Of a stretch of DNA of 64,000 nt, positions 36,393 through 45,762 are shown piece after piece. Position numbers and translations under genes: made by a program. Below the pieces are notes generated by a model. That model did not search any database and had not been told where the DNA came from. It was given only the letters and a program-made list of their open reading frames with translations. Origin of the DNA: Pseudomonas berkeleyensis (GTDB lineage Bacteria > Pseudomonadota > Gammaproteobacteria > Pseudomonadales > Pseudomonadaceae); NCBI RefSeq assembly GCF_014109765.1, contig NZ_CP059139.1:5105001-5169000 (forward strand), in the 5' to 3' direction. Position 1 is the first letter of the stretch, and each line of letters begins with the position of its first letter.

Positions 36393-37030
36393 TACCAGCG
36401 CCCGTCCCAGGCGGCGAAGTTCTGCAGCAACTGCAGGCCATGGGTATGGCTCTTCTCTGGGTGGAACTGCACGGCAAAGCGCGAACCTTCGGCCAGGGCC
36501 GCGGCGAAGTCCTTGCCGTAGTGGCCACGGCCAACCACCTGCTGCGGCTTGCCTGCCTCGATGTAATAGCTGTGCACGAAGTAGAAGCGCGCGTGCTCGG
36601 GGATGTCGTGCCACAGCGGGTGCTTAACCGCCTGGCTCACCTCGTTCCAGCCCATGTGCGGCACCTTGAGGCGCTCGCCCTCTTCAACCAGATCCTTGCC
36701 GAAGAAGCGCACCTGGCCGGGGAACAGGCCGATGCAATCGACGCCGTCGTTCTCCTCGCTGCGTTCCAGCAGGGCCTGCATGCCGACGCAGATGCCGAGG
36801 AACGGGCGGTCGGCGCTGACTTCACGCACCAGCTCGTCGAAGCCCAGACGCTTGATTTCGCCCATGCAGTCGCGGATCGCGCCGACACCGGGAAACACCA
36901 CGCGATCCGCCTCGCGGATCACCTTGGCGTCGCTGGTCACCAGCACCCGGCCGGCGCCGACGTGTTCGAGCGCCTTGGCCACCGAGTGCAGGTTACCCAT
37001 GCCGTAATCGATGACGGCTACGGTCTGCAT
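36392..37030 (-). CDS. hisH: HisH, imidazole glycerol phosphate synthase, glutaminase subunit
   Basis: A 212-residue class I glutamine amidotransferase that feeds ammonia to HisF. The nucleophile is the Cys in [15 protein letters not shown], with the His-x-Glu pair in [13 protein letters not shown]. Its ATG overlaps the hisB stop by one base (TAATG) and its stop overlaps the DUF2164 ATG in the same way. Confidence 0.97.
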   Translation of the reverse strand: MQTVAVIDYGMGNLHSVAKALEHVGAGRVLVTSDAKVIREADRVVFPGVGAIRDCMGEIKRLGFDELVREVSADRPFLGICVGMQALLERSEENDGVDCIGLFPGQVRFFGKDLVEEGERLKVPHMGWNEVSQAVKHPLWHDIPEHARFYFVHSYYIEAGKPQQVVGRGHYGKDFAAALAEGSRFAVQFHPEKSHTHGLQLLQNFAAWDGRW

Positions 37031-37623
37031 TACAGGGTGCCCTTGGTCGACGGCATCTGCCCGGCCATGCGCGGGTCGAGCTCGACGGCCATGCGCAGCG
37101 CGCGGCCGAAGGCCTTGAACACGGTCTCGATCTGGTGGTGGGTGTTCACCCCACGCAGGTTGTCGATGTGCAGGCTGACCTGGGCATGGTTGACGAAGCC
37201 CTGGAAGAATTCCTGGAACAGATCGACGTCGAAACCACCGACCACGGCGCGAGTGAACGGCACGTGCATCTGCAGGCCCGGACGGCCAGAGAAGTCGATC
37301 ACCACGCGCGACAGCGCTTCGTCGAGCGGCACGTAGGAATGACCGTAACGGGTCATGCCCTTCTTGTCGCCGACAGCCTTGGCGAACGCCTGGCCGAGGG
37401 TGATACCGACGTCCTCGACGGTGTGGTGGTCGTCGATGTGCAGGTCGCCCTTGCAGTAGATGTCCAGGTCGATCAGGCCATGACGGGCGATCTGGTCGAG
37501 CATGTGCTCGAGAAAAGGCACGCCAATATCGAACTTGGCCTTACCGGTGCCATCCAGATTGATCGAGACCTTGATCTGGGTCTCCAGGGTGTTGCGCTCG
37601 ACGGATGCCGTACGTTCGGCCAT
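37030..37623 (-). CDS. hisB: HisB, imidazoleglycerol-phosphate dehydratase
   Basis: A 197-residue monofunctional dehydratase that forms imidazole acetol phosphate; the histidinol-phosphatase half of the enteric HisB is absent. Metal-binding [23 protein letters not shown] and [20 protein letters not shown] are all present. Start ATG 37623 ([20 protein letters not shown]) has GGAG just upstream; the ATG four codons earlier lacks one. It is the first gene of the his run here. Confidence 0.96.
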   Translation of the reverse strand: MAERTASVERNTLETQIKVSINLDGTGKAKFDIGVPFLEHMLDQIARHGLIDLDIYCKGDLHIDDHHTVEDVGITLGQAFAKAVGDKKGMTRYGHSYVPLDEALSRVVIDFSGRPGLQMHVPFTRAVVGGFDVDLFQEFFQGFVNHAQVSLHIDNLRGVNTHHQIETVFKAFGRALRMAVELDPRMAGQMPSTKGTL

Positions 37624-37746
37624 CACCAGCTCCACGAAATTGCCAACGGAAAAAGGCCAGCATTATAGGCGTGGCGGGGCGTGAACGGCTACCGGCGACG
37701 GTCGGATCGAGTGGCTATCGCCAGCATCAGGCCACTCTATAAAGAG

Positions 37747-37783
37747 AAAAGCCCGCCGGCACATGCGTGCGAGCGGGCTTTTT
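37747..37783. terminator. Hairpin terminator, probably of the MFS carrier gene
   Basis: AAAAGCCCGC / GCGGGCTTTTT arms around a 16-base loop that has its own GCACATGCGTGC stem. A and T runs lie on both sides. It lies 215 bp past the MFS stop (minus strand) and 124 bp upstream of hisB. Confidence 0.75.
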
Positions 37784-37800
37784 CAGCGGATAACAAACAA

Positions 37801-37999
37801 GAATCTGTTTGCGATCTTGCGAGCTAGAGCCCTACAAGGCGAAAACAGGCGAGGAAGCGGAGTTTACTGATGTAAATGAGCATTACTCGCTTCGCTCGCC
37901 CCTCCGGGGCCGCACTAAAGTGCGTTAGCCGCAAGCGGCTTGCCGAGCCTGTTTTCAACGCAGTAGGGCTGACGCGCAGCTGATCGTGGATAGGTTCTT
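37801..37999. repeat. Dispersed repeat family B, copy 3, with hairpin-rich insert
   Basis: Inverted relative to the other two copies: GCGATCTTGCGAGCTAGAG, then GGAAGCGGAGTTTACTGATG and TAAATGAGCAT, then TTTTCAACGC, GACGCGCAGC and AGGTTCTTA. Between the TAAATGAGCAT and TTTTCAACGC blocks it carries about 60 extra bases holding four tiny hairpins in a row (CGCTTCGCTCG-like, CCCCTCCGGGG, GCACTAAAGTGC, GCCGCAAGCGGC). Its end touches the MFS stop codon. Confidence 0.8.
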
Positions 38000-39653
38000 A
38001 GAACAGCACCAGCGTCTTCTGCAGCGTGACCCAGACACCCCAGGCCAGCGGGATACCGACGACCAGCCAGGCCGCAGCCACGATAGGCTTGCTCGCCGGA
38101 TCAGCGGCCCATTCCAGCTCGGCAGCAGCCGGAGCCGACTTCTCGCCATGAGCGCGCTCGGCGGCCAGCTCGGCTTCGGTCATGAAGTACTTCGGCGCCA
38201 CCGGACGCACCAGGGCGTTGCAGATGAAGCCCAGCACCAGCATGCCAGCGAGGATGTACAGGGTGATGTCGTAAGCCGCGGCCTTCTCCACACCGATGCT
38301 CAACTGGTACTCGCGGAGGTAGTTGACCAGCACCGGGCCCAGCACGCCAGCAGCAGCCCAGGCAGTCAGCAGACGGCCATGGATCGCGCCGACCATCTGC
38401 GTACCGAACAGGTCAGCCAGGTAGGCCGGCACCGTGGCGAAACCACCACCGTACATCGACAGGATCACGCAGAACGCCAACACGAACAGCGCCAGGCTAC
38501 CCAGGTGACCCAGCATCGGCACCGAGGCGTAGAGCGCGAAGCCCAGGCCGAAGAACACGAAGTAAGTGCCCTTGCGCCCGATGAAGTCCGAGCAGGAAGC
38601 CCAGAAGAAGCGACCACCGATGTTGAACAGGCTCAGCAGACCAGTGAAGCCAGCAGCGATGGCAGCGATTTCCACCAGTTGCGCAGAGCTCAGCTCGTTG
38701 AACGACAGATCAACGCCAATCAGCTTGCCAGCGAAGACTTCCTGCAGCAGCGGAGAAGCCATGCCGATGATGCCGATACCGGCCGACACGTTCAGGCACA
38801 GCACGGCCCAGACCAGCCAGAATTGCGGAGTTTTCCACGCGGTATTCACATGGACGTGGCCCTTGGTGATCATCGCGTTGTTGGCCTTGGCTGCCGGAGC
38901 AGTCCAGCCCGCCGGTTTCCAGCCGGTCGGCGGTACGCGGTAGGACAGCGCGCCACCGATCATGAAGACGAAGTAGATCACCGCCATGACCACGAAGCTC
39001 TGCCAGACACCGACGCTGGTTTCACTGGAGAAGTGGCTCATCAGCAGCGCCGCCAGCGGCGCACCGACCATCGCACCGCCACCGAAGCCCATGATCGCCA
39101 TACCGGTGGCCATGCCACGACGGTCCGGGAACCACTTGATCAGCGTCGACACCGGGGAGATGTAACCCAGGCCCAGGCCGATACCGCCGATTACCCCGGA
39201 ACCCAGCCACATCAGCCAGATCTGGTGGGTGTAGATACCCAGTGCGGAAATCAGCAGACCACCACACCAGCACAATGCGGAAACCACACCGGCCTTACGC
39301 GGGCCTGCGTGTTCCAGCCAGCCGCCCCAGATTGCGGCAGAGCAACCGAGGAAGACGAAGAACAGGGTGTAGATCCAGCCAAGCATGGAGATCTGCCAGT
39401 CGCAGTTGCTGGCGAAAATCTGCTCGAAGAAACCGATATCAGGCGCGCAGGCGACGGCGGTGTCGATGCCGATAGCCTTCGACAGCGGCAGCCAGAACAC
39501 GGAGAAACCGTAGGCCATCCCGATGCAGAGGTGGATAGCGAGAGCGGCAGGCGGAACAAGCCAGCGGTTGAAGCCGGGTCGCGCGATGATGCGTTCCTTG
39601 GACAGGAATGCAGGCTTAGCCGCAGCGCCGTCCAATGCAAAGGCGTCAGTCAT
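37998..39653 (-). CDS. OFA-family MFS transporter (oxalate/formate antiporter type)
   Basis: A 551-residue inner-membrane carrier. Start ATG 39653 (MTDAFALDGAAAKPAFLSKE); the open frame runs about 400 bases further up but those residues are not membrane-like. Twelve or more helices are visible, with an added C-terminal helix (PIVAAAWLVVGIPLAWGVWV). OFA marks are GMAYGFSVFWLPLSKAIG, SGVIGGIGLGLGYISPVSTL, KWFPDRRGMATGMAIMGFGG and NIGGRFFWASCSDFIGRKG. Family members carry oxalate, formate, lactate or pyruvate; I cannot choose. The upstream gap of 484 bp has an 18-bp palindrome and an mRNA-leader hairpin. Confidence 0.85.
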   Translation of the reverse strand: MTDAFALDGAAAKPAFLSKERIIARPGFNRWLVPPAALAIHLCIGMAYGFSVFWLPLSKAIGIDTAVACAPDIGFFEQIFASNCDWQISMLGWIYTLFFVFLGCSAAIWGGWLEHAGPRKAGVVSALCWCGGLLISALGIYTHQIWLMWLGSGVIGGIGLGLGYISPVSTLIKWFPDRRGMATGMAIMGFGGGAMVGAPLAALLMSHFSSETSVGVWQSFVVMAVIYFVFMIGGALSYRVPPTGWKPAGWTAPAAKANNAMITKGHVHVNTAWKTPQFWLVWAVLCLNVSAGIGIIGMASPLLQEVFAGKLIGVDLSFNELSSAQLVEIAAIAAGFTGLLSLFNIGGRFFWASCSDFIGRKGTYFVFFGLGFALYASVPMLGHLGSLALFVLAFCVILSMYGGGFATVPAYLADLFGTQMVGAIHGRLLTAWAAAGVLGPVLVNYLREYQLSIGVEKAAAYDITLYILAGMLVLGFICNALVRPVAPKYFMTEAELAAERAHGEKSAPAAAELEWAADPASKPIVAAAWLVVGIPLAWGVWVTLQKTLVLF

Positions 39654-39740
39654 GGGAATGTCTCTTTTTATGGTTACGTGCAAGCAAAGGCGACCGCGAC
39701 AACTCGCTGCAGCCAAAGTTTGCAGAGAGTAGCACCAGGA

Positions 39741-39757
39741 CGCGACAAAACGTCGCG
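39741..39757 (-). promoter_or_regulatory. Hairpin in the MFS gene leader
   Basis: CGCGAC-GTTTT-GTCGCG on the minus strand, about 90 bases before the start codon and preceded by AAAAAAACTGCTCTTG. It could be a leader stem or part of an operator. Confidence 0.4.
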
Positions 39758-39823
39758 CAAGAGCAGTTTTTTTCATGGTTATCGGCAATTTTTTTGAGGT
39801 TTGAGCAATAACCGAAAGACACT

Positions 39824-39841
39824 CTCTATCGAGCGATAGAG
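39824..39841. promoter_or_regulatory. 18-bp perfect palindrome upstream of the MFS gene
   Basis: CTCTATCGAGCGATAGAG reads the same on both strands. It lies 170 bp before the MFS start and 297 bp before asmA, and reads as a candidate operator. I do not recognise the regulator. The rest of 39842-40137 shows a TATAAT at 40081-40086 that may serve asmA. Confidence 0.5.
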
Positions 39842-40137
39842 CCCATCGATTCAAACGCGGATTTTCCACCGGGAGCGCCCCACGCGACGCCAACTCATGC
39901 CGTGCAGCGCCACGCCAGGTCGACATCGCCACAGGCCGAGCGGCGCTGACGGCCATGAAGGCACAATGCCCCGCGCAAGACCGCCAACGGGGAACCGTCA
40001 GAACACTTTCTGATCCAACCTCGTGCCGATCACCGCCTCTGCCCGCCCAGTACCTGCGCATGGCAGGCGCTGCATGACGCTATAATCGGCAACCGCTGCT
40101 TCCCGCCATTCCAGCCATCGAAACCAAGGACCCGTCC

Positions 40138-42363
40138 ATGAAAGCGTTAGGCAAGATTCTCGGCCTTTTCTTTCTCGGCCTGCTGCTGATCATCGTGGCG
40201 TTGCTGTTCGCCCTGACGCATCTGTTCGACCCCAACGACTACAAGGACGAGATTCGTCAGATCGCCCGCGACAAGGCCAACCTCGAACTGCAACTCAATG
40301 GCGACATTGGCTGGAGCCTGTTTCCCTGGCTGGGCCTGGAGCTGACCGACGCCACCCTGGCCAGTGCCGACACGCCGGACAAACCCTTCGCCGATCTGCG
40401 CCTGCTCGGCCTCTCGGTGCGGGTCATGCCGCTGCTGCGCAAGGAAGTGCAGATGAGCGACATCCGCGTAGACGGCCTCAACCTCAACCTGCAGCGTGAT
40501 GACAAGGGTCATGGCAACTGGGAAGGCATTGGCCGCCCGGCGCAAGCAAGCACAACCGAACCGACGCCAACCGAGCAGCCTCCTGCCGGCGATACCCCAC
40601 CTGGCCAGCCAAGCGACAAACCCGCAGGCCAGCCGCTCAAACTGGATATCGATAGCCTGACCCTGAGCAACTCGCGCATCGACTACAGCGACGCGCAGAA
40701 GGGCCAGCAATTCACCGTCGAGAACATCGAGCTGAAAACCGGCGCCATCCGCGAAGGCGCCAGCATCCCGGTCAAGCTCAGCGCCTTCTTCGGCACCAAC
40801 CAGCCAGTGCTGCGCGCGCGCAGCGAGGTGGAAGGCCAGCTGCGTTTCGACCGCGCACTCAAGCGCTACCAGTTCGAAGACCTCAAGCTGACCGGCGAAG
40901 CCTCCGGCGAGCCGCTCAAGGGCAAGACCCTGAACTTCTCCGCCCAAGGCCAGTTGCTGGTCGACCAGGCCGCCAACATCGCCGAGTGGAACGGCCTGAA
41001 ACTGTCGGCCAACCAGTTGCGCGCCCTCGGCGAACTGAAAGCCCGCGAACTGGACAAGGACGCCAAGCTCTCTGGCGGCCTCTCCATCGCCAGCCTCAAC
41101 CTGCGCGAATTCCTCGAAGGCGTCGGCGTAGAGCTGCCAGCCATGCAGGATGCCAGCAGCCTCAGCCAGTTCGAGCTGGTCAGCCGCCTGAACGGCTCGA
41201 GCAAAGGCATGATGTTCGAGGAGCTCAACCTCAAGCTCGATGGCAGCACCTTCACCGGCAGCCTTGGCGTATCCGACATTGCTCGCCAGGCACTGCGGGC
41301 CGACCTCAAGGGCGACAAGCTCGACCTTGATCGCTATCTACCGCCCAAGAGCAAGAAAGGCGCAGCGGCCGCGCGCCAGGCCCAGGTCAAGGAAAGCATC
41401 GCCAACGCCGGCTCCAGCGGCACCACTGCGCTGCCGAACGCGCCCACCCAGCACGCCTGGAGTGACGAGAAGGTGCTACCGGTAGATCAGTTGCGCAAAC
41501 TCGACCTGCAATTGGCACTGAGCCTCGCTCAGCTGACCATCGACAAACAGCAGCTGAGCGACTTCAGCCTCAAGGCCAACGGTCGTGGCGGACTGATCAC
41601 TCTCGAAGAGGCCCGCGGCAAGCTGCAGGGCGGTAGTTTCGTCAGCAACGGGCGCATCGACGTGCGCCAGGCAGAGCCCATGCTCAGCCTCGAACAGCGC
41701 CTGAGCCGACTGCCAGTGGAACCGCTGCTGAAGAAGGAAGATCAGCCCTCACCGATCCGCGGCCTGGCCGACCTGGACGCCAAGTTCAATACCCGCGGCA
41801 ACAGCCAGAAGGCGTGGATCGAAGCGCTCAACGGCAACGCCAGCTTCGTGCTGAACGACGGTGTACTGGTTGACGCCAACCTCGAACAACAACTGTGCCG
41901 CGGCATCGCCACCCTCAATCGCAAATCGCTGAGCAATCCGCCCAGTGGCAAGGACACGCCATTTCGCGAGCTCAAGGGCAGCCTGAGCATCCGTGACGGC
42001 GTTGCCCACAACCCAGATCTGAAGGCACAAGTACCGGGCCTGGCGGTCAGCGGTAATGGCGACCTCGACCTGCGCGTGCTCGGCCTCGACTACAAGGTCG
42101 GCATCACCATCGAAGGCGACAAGCGTGAAATGCCGGATCCGGCCTGCCAGGTCAACGAGCGCTATGTCGGCATCGAGTGGCCGCTGCGCTGCCGTGGCCC
42201 ACTGGAGCTGGGCGCCAAGGCCTGCCGCCTGGATCAGGACGGTCTGGGCAAGATCGCCGCACGCCTGGCCGGCAACAAGTTGACCGAGAAGCTCGAAGAG
42301 AAGCTCGGCGACAAGGTCAGCCCCGATCTGAAAGACGCACTCAAGGGCCTGTTCAACCGATGA
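40138..42363 (+). CDS. asmA: AsmA family protein
   Basis: A 741-residue inner-membrane-anchored periplasmic protein of the AsmA/TamB-like lipid-transfer superfamily. One N-terminal helix (about 8-28, [20 protein letters not shown]) is followed by the AsmA opening [21 protein letters not shown] Pro/Thr-rich linker at about 140-165 ([20 protein letters not shown]) breaks the N-terminal domain. The C-terminal AsmA_2 region has [20 protein letters not shown]. It affects outer-membrane assembly in E. coli. The stop overlaps the mutY start (ATGA). Confidence 0.92.
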   Translation: MKALGKILGLFFLGLLLIIVALLFALTHLFDPNDYKDEIRQIARDKANLELQLNGDIGWSLFPWLGLELTDATLASADTPDKPFADLRLLGLSVRVMPLLRKEVQMSDIRVDGLNLNLQRDDKGHGNWEGIGRPAQASTTEPTPTEQPPAGDTPPGQPSDKPAGQPLKLDIDSLTLSNSRIDYSDAQKGQQFTVENIELKTGAIREGASIPVKLSAFFGTNQPVLRARSEVEGQLRFDRALKRYQFEDLKLTGEASGEPLKGKTLNFSAQGQLLVDQAANIAEWNGLKLSANQLRALGELKARELDKDAKLSGGLSIASLNLREFLEGVGVELPAMQDASSLSQFELVSRLNGSSKGMMFEELNLKLDGSTFTGSLGVSDIARQALRADLKGDKLDLDRYLPPKSKKGAAAARQAQVKESIANAGSSGTTALPNAPTQHAWSDEKVLPVDQLRKLDLQLALSLAQLTIDKQQLSDFSLKANGRGGLITLEEARGKLQGGSFVSNGRIDVRQAEPMLSLEQRLSRLPVEPLLKKEDQPSPIRGLADLDAKFNTRGNSQKAWIEALNGNASFVLNDGVLVDANLEQQLCRGIATLNRKSLSNPPSGKDTPFRELKGSLSIRDGVAHNPDLKAQVPGLAVSGNGDLDLRVLGLDYKVGITIEGDKREMPDPACQVNERYVGIEWPLRCRGPLELGAKACRLDQDGLGKIAARLAGNKLTEKLEEKLGDKVSPDLKDALKGLFNR

Positions 42364-43427
42364 GTCCCGAGCAATTCAACAGCGCCGTGCTGGCCTGGTA
42401 CGACCAGCACGGCCGCAAGGATCTGCCCTGGCAGCAGAACATCACGCCCTACCGCGTGTGGGTCTCGGAGATCATGCTGCAGCAGACCCAGGTCAGCACC
42501 GTGCTCGGCTATTTCGATCGGTTCATGGCCGCGTTGCCGACCGTGAAGGATCTGGCCGACGCGCCAGAGGACGAAGTGCTGCACCTGTGGACGGGCCTGG
42601 GCTACTACACCCGCGCGCGCAACCTGCAGAAAACGGCGCAGATCGTCATGCGCGAGCATGGCGGCGAATTTCCCCGCAGCGTCGACGCGCTCAGCGAGCT
42701 GCCCGGTATCGGTCGCTCCACAGCCGGCGCCATCGCCAGCCTGAGCATGGGTGTGCGGGCGCCGATCCTCGACGGTAACGTAAAACGCGTACTGGCGCGC
42801 TATGTGGCGCAAGAGGGCTACCCCGGCGAACCCAAGGTCGCCAAGCAGCTCTGGGACGTCGCCGAACGCTTCACCCCGCACGAACGGGTCGGCCACTACA
42901 CCCAGGCGATGATGGATCTCGGCGCCACACTCTGCACCCGCAGCAAACCTACTTGCCTGCTGTGCCCGGTGCGCAGCGGTTGCCAGGCGCACCTGCTCGG
43001 TCTGGAAATCCGCTATCCGGTGGCGAAACCGCGCAAGGCACTGCCACAGAAGCGCACCTTGATGCCGATCCTGGCCAATGAGGCGGGCGACATCCTGCTC
43101 TATCGCCGGCCCGCCAGCGGACTGTGGGGCGGACTGTGGAGCCTGCCGGAGCTGGATGACCTCGAGCAACTCGACGACCTCGCCCAACAGCAACAGCTGT
43201 CACTGGGCGAGCGCCGTGAACTGGAAGGACTGACCCACACATTCAGCCACTTCCAACTGGCCATCGAACCCTGGCTGATCAACGTGGCCGAGCGACCAGG
43301 TCGCGTGGCCGAGGCCGACTGGCTCTGGTATAACCTCGCCACCCCGCCGCGCCTGGGCCTCGCCGCCCCAGTGAAGAAGCTGCTCAAACGCGCGGCACAA
43401 GCCATTACCGCTGGAGAACCAACATGA
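42360..43427 (+). CDS. mutY: MutY, adenine DNA glycosylase
   Basis: A 355-residue base-excision enzyme that removes adenine mispaired with 8-oxoguanine. Start ATG 42360 shares ATGA with the asmA stop. The catalytic Glu is in [11 protein letters not shown], the helix-hairpin-helix is [12 protein letters not shown] with Asp in [12 protein letters not shown], and the 4Fe-4S cluster is C-x6-C-x2-C-x5-C ([17 protein letters not shown]). A Nudix-like C-terminal domain (about 225-350) recognises oxoG. It overlaps yggX by 4 bp. Confidence 0.97.
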   Translation: MSPEQFNSAVLAWYDQHGRKDLPWQQNITPYRVWVSEIMLQQTQVSTVLGYFDRFMAALPTVKDLADAPEDEVLHLWTGLGYYTRARNLQKTAQIVMREHGGEFPRSVDALSELPGIGRSTAGAIASLSMGVRAPILDGNVKRVLARYVAQEGYPGEPKVAKQLWDVAERFTPHERVGHYTQAMMDLGATLCTRSKPTCLLCPVRSGCQAHLLGLEIRYPVAKPRKALPQKRTLMPILANEAGDILLYRRPASGLWGGLWSLPELDDLEQLDDLAQQQQLSLGERRELEGLTHTFSHFQLAIEPWLINVAERPGRVAEADWLWYNLATPPRLGLAAPVKKLLKRAAQAITAGEPT

Positions 43428-43696
43428 CCCGCACCGTGCTGTGCCGCAAGCACAAACAGGAACTGCCCGGCCTGGATCGCCCGCCCTATCCCGGCCCGAA
43501 AGGCGAAGACATCTTCAACAATGTCTCCAAGCAAGCCTGGGACGAGTGGCAGAAGCATCAGACCATGCTGATCAACGAGCGCCGTCTGAACATGATGAAC
43601 GCCGAAGATCGCAAGTTTCTGCAGGCCGAGATGGACAAGTTCCTCTCCGGCGAGGAATACGCTCAGGCCGAAGGCTACGTACCACCGAGCGAGTAA
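43424..43696 (+). CDS. yggX: YggX, iron-trafficking / oxidative damage protection protein
   Basis: A 90-residue protein: [20 protein letters not shown], with the conserved Cys7, and [20 protein letters not shown] typical of the family. YggX protects Fe-S enzymes such as MutY from oxidants and helps iron trafficking. It starts inside the last codons of mutY (ATGA overlap), so asmA-mutY-yggX form one coupled operon. Confidence 0.96.
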   Translation: MTRTVLCRKHKQELPGLDRPPYPGPKGEDIFNNVSKQAWDEWQKHQTMLINERRLNMMNAEDRKFLQAEMDKFLSGEEYAQAEGYVPPSE

Positions 43697-43703
43697 GGCA
43701 GAC

Positions 43704-43759
43704 GTAGGGTGCCGCCATGCGCACCAGGGCAGCTGCAGGGCGGTGCGCACGGCGCACCC
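43704..43759. repeat. Dispersed repeat family A, short copy
   Basis: GTAGGGTGCCGCCATGCGCA...GGTGCGCACGGCGCACCC: inverted GGTGCGC blocks directly after yggX. Confidence 0.6.
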
Positions 43760-43813
43760 GACCCTTCATGAACCTAAGCGCCCGAAATAATTAAATATTT
43801 TTCAAACTCGCGC

Positions 43814-43842
43814 TTGACACTAATCCTCCAAATCCGTCTAAT
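43814..43842 (+). promoter_or_regulatory. Sigma-70 promoter of tRNA-Phe
   Basis: TTGACA at 43814-43819, 17 bases, TCTAAT at 43837-43842, with an A/T-rich UP-like stretch before it and a GC-rich stretch after it (GCGCCCC), as in stable-RNA promoters. Confidence 0.85.
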
Positions 43843-43854
43843 AGCGCCCCGTTG

Positions 43855-43930
43855 GCCCAGGTAGCTCAGTTGGTAGAGCAGGGGATTGAAAATCCCCGTG
43901 TCGGCGGTTCGATTCCGTCCCTGGGCACCA
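43855..43930 (+). tRNA. tRNA-Phe (GAA)
   Basis: 76 nt with encoded CCA. Acceptor stem GCCCAGG / CCTGGGC, D arm AGCTCAGTTGGTAGAGC, anticodon stem GGGGA / TCCCC with loop TTGAAAA giving GAA, and T arm GGCGGTTCGATTCCGTC. The 3' end is the left attachment site of the following element, which restores the gene exactly. Confidence 0.98.
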
Positions 43931-43931
43931 T
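43901..43931. other. attL, left attachment core
   Basis: 31 bases of the tRNA-Phe T arm, acceptor stem and CCA plus one T, identical to 50894-50924. Confidence 0.88.
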
Positions 43932-43939
43932 GAATACCG

Positions 43940-43971
43940 AAACCCCCGATGCCACTGGTGCCGGGGGTTTT
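43940..43971 (+). terminator. Terminator after tRNA-Phe, supplied by the element
   Basis: AAACCCCCG / CGGGGGTTT stem with a GC-rich loop and T-rich tail, 10 bp past the tRNA. The chromosome's own terminator was displaced to 50934. Confidence 0.85.
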
Positions 43972-44027
43972 CTGTTTCTAGACCTCCTAGCTGCGTCCCT
44001 CATGGTCGTACAAAGGAGGCGCACAAA

Positions 44028-45725
44028 GTGGGTGCCATGCCGCAGCCGTTTCAGTGCCCGAAGACCGGGACTTACTACTACCGCAAGACCATCCCTGAGC
44101 CTCTTCGCCCCGTCATGGGTCGCGGACGTGAGTGGAAGGTCTCCCTGGGAACCAAGTCCCTAGCTGACGCCCGCCCATTGTTCGCCGCAGAGTCCGCGCG
44201 GTGCGAAGCCGCCCTCGCCTTGGCACGCGCCTCCCTGAAAGGTGAATCCAAGCTACAGCCTTCAGACGGCCCCAAGCTGGCCGACCGCTGGGCCGCTGCC
44301 GAGCTGGCTGCATGGGAACGTGATAGCGACCGTATCCGCCAGTTCCTAGATCGCTCAGGCGGCGAAGTCGTGATGCCATTGGAGCGACAGGACACGAGAG
44401 AGCCCTGGGGCGGGCCTGACCTTCAGCGCCTCTTAGCTGCGGCCATACAGCAGACCCTGACCGAAGCGGGGCACCCCGTCCCCCCTGAATCATCCCCAGC
44501 GTACCTCGTGCTGCGTAACGAGTTCTTCGTGACCTGGCACAGCCTGTGTTGGACGGCCCTACAGCGTCATAACGGCGACTGGCGCTCCGCCCCTTCCCTA
44601 CCCGCTGCCTCGCTTCCTCTTTCGCAGGAAGCAGCACCGCAGGGCCGTATCGGTAAGGGGCTCCTCCTATCTCAAGTCGCGGCCAAGTGGGCGGAGTCGA
44701 AACAGCAGGACAGCGCCGGCCTGGGCGACCTCTCGAAGACCATCGCCGAGTACACGGACTGCATGCAGCGGCTTATCTTCGTTGTCGGTGACATTCCGGC
44801 GTCGCAGGTATCCAAGTCCACCATCCACCACTTCCGCGTCACGCTGGGTCAGCTCCCCAAAGGCCGCTGGAAGCCTGGCCTGACATTGGAGGCTTTGCGC
44901 GCTCAAGCTGAGCAAGGCGCCGCCACCATGGAGCTGGCGACCATCCGCAAGAAGCTGGCAGCCCTGGCAACGATATTTAAATTCGCCTGTGAGCGCCTGG
45001 AGGCCATGGAGGAGGAGCCGGTAGCCGCCTCTGGAGTGCTGCGCGACCTTCGCAACGCAATCAACAAGGCCGCCCTCCACAAGGAAGCTCCTGATAAGGG
45101 ATACAGCCGAGCGGAGCTGACCACCATATTCTCCAGCCCTTTGTTCAAGTCAGCATGGTCGCCCAAGCGCGCCGACTACGGTCAAGCCCTCTACTGGCTC
45201 CCGCTTCTCATGGCTTACACTGGCGCACGCCGTGAGGAGGTCGCACAGCTACTGGTGTCCGATGTAGAACAGGACGCGGAGTCCGGTGTGTGGTGCATCG
45301 CCATTCGTCCAGGGGACGGGAAGTCGCTGAAGACCGTCAGTAGCCGCCGCAGGGTGCCGCTGCACGATGACCTCCTTGACCTTGGCTTCCTCGACTACAG
45401 GGCCAGCGTCCCCGCCAGCGGTCGTCTGTTCCCGAAGTTGAAACCGCACAAAGACGGTCTCGGTCATGCGATAGGCAAGACCTGGGACAACTACCTGCAG
45501 GATGAAGTGAAGCTCCAGAGCGCCGCCAAGCCGGCCCATGGGTTCCGCCATGCCTTCAAGACGCTCTGTCGTGAAGTGGGCATCCCAAAGGAGGTTCATG
45601 ACTGGCTGACCGGCCACGCAGCGTCGAACGTGGGGGACAGCTACGGCAACGCCCCGATTAGCCGCATGTCAGAGGAGCTGAAGAAGTTCCCGAGCATCGC
45701 CCGCCTGGCAGGCCTTCTCCAGTAG
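44028..45725 (+). CDS. int: Tyrosine-type site-specific integrase
   Basis: A 565-residue integrase that recombines the tRNA-Phe site. Start GTG 44028 has AAAGGAGG eight bases upstream, better placed than the ATG at 44037. The N-terminal part (YYYRKTIPEPLRPVMGRGRE) is the DUF6538-like DNA-binding domain, with a SAM-like core-binding domain near 235-340. Catalytic residues: Arg in YTGARREEVAQLL, HGFRHAFKTLCRE (His and Arg), the second His in DWLTGHAASN and Tyr in DSYGN. All five are present, so it looks active. No excisionase is recognised nearby. Confidence 0.93.
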   Translation: MGAMPQPFQCPKTGTYYYRKTIPEPLRPVMGRGREWKVSLGTKSLADARPLFAAESARCEAALALARASLKGESKLQPSDGPKLADRWAAAELAAWERDSDRIRQFLDRSGGEVVMPLERQDTREPWGGPDLQRLLAAAIQQTLTEAGHPVPPESSPAYLVLRNEFFVTWHSLCWTALQRHNGDWRSAPSLPAASLPLSQEAAPQGRIGKGLLLSQVAAKWAESKQQDSAGLGDLSKTIAEYTDCMQRLIFVVGDIPASQVSKSTIHHFRVTLGQLPKGRWKPGLTLEALRAQAEQGAATMELATIRKKLAALATIFKFACERLEAMEEEPVAASGVLRDLRNAINKAALHKEAPDKGYSRAELTTIFSSPLFKSAWSPKRADYGQALYWLPLLMAYTGARREEVAQLLVSDVEQDAESGVWCIAIRPGDGKSLKTVSSRRRVPLHDDLLDLGFLDYRASVPASGRLFPKLKPHKDGLGHAIGKTWDNYLQDEVKLQSAAKPAHGFRHAFKTLCREVGIPKEVHDWLTGHAASNVGDSYGNAPISRMSEELKKFPSIARLAGLLQ

Positions 45726-45762
45726 CAGACGTATTTGCTTCGGGAGAAGCTTTGCTCCTACG

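Noticed and set aside
39654..40061. N-terminal extension of the MFS carrier (687 codons in all)
   Set aside because: The extra residues are not membrane-like, and the conserved OFA sequence starts at 39653.
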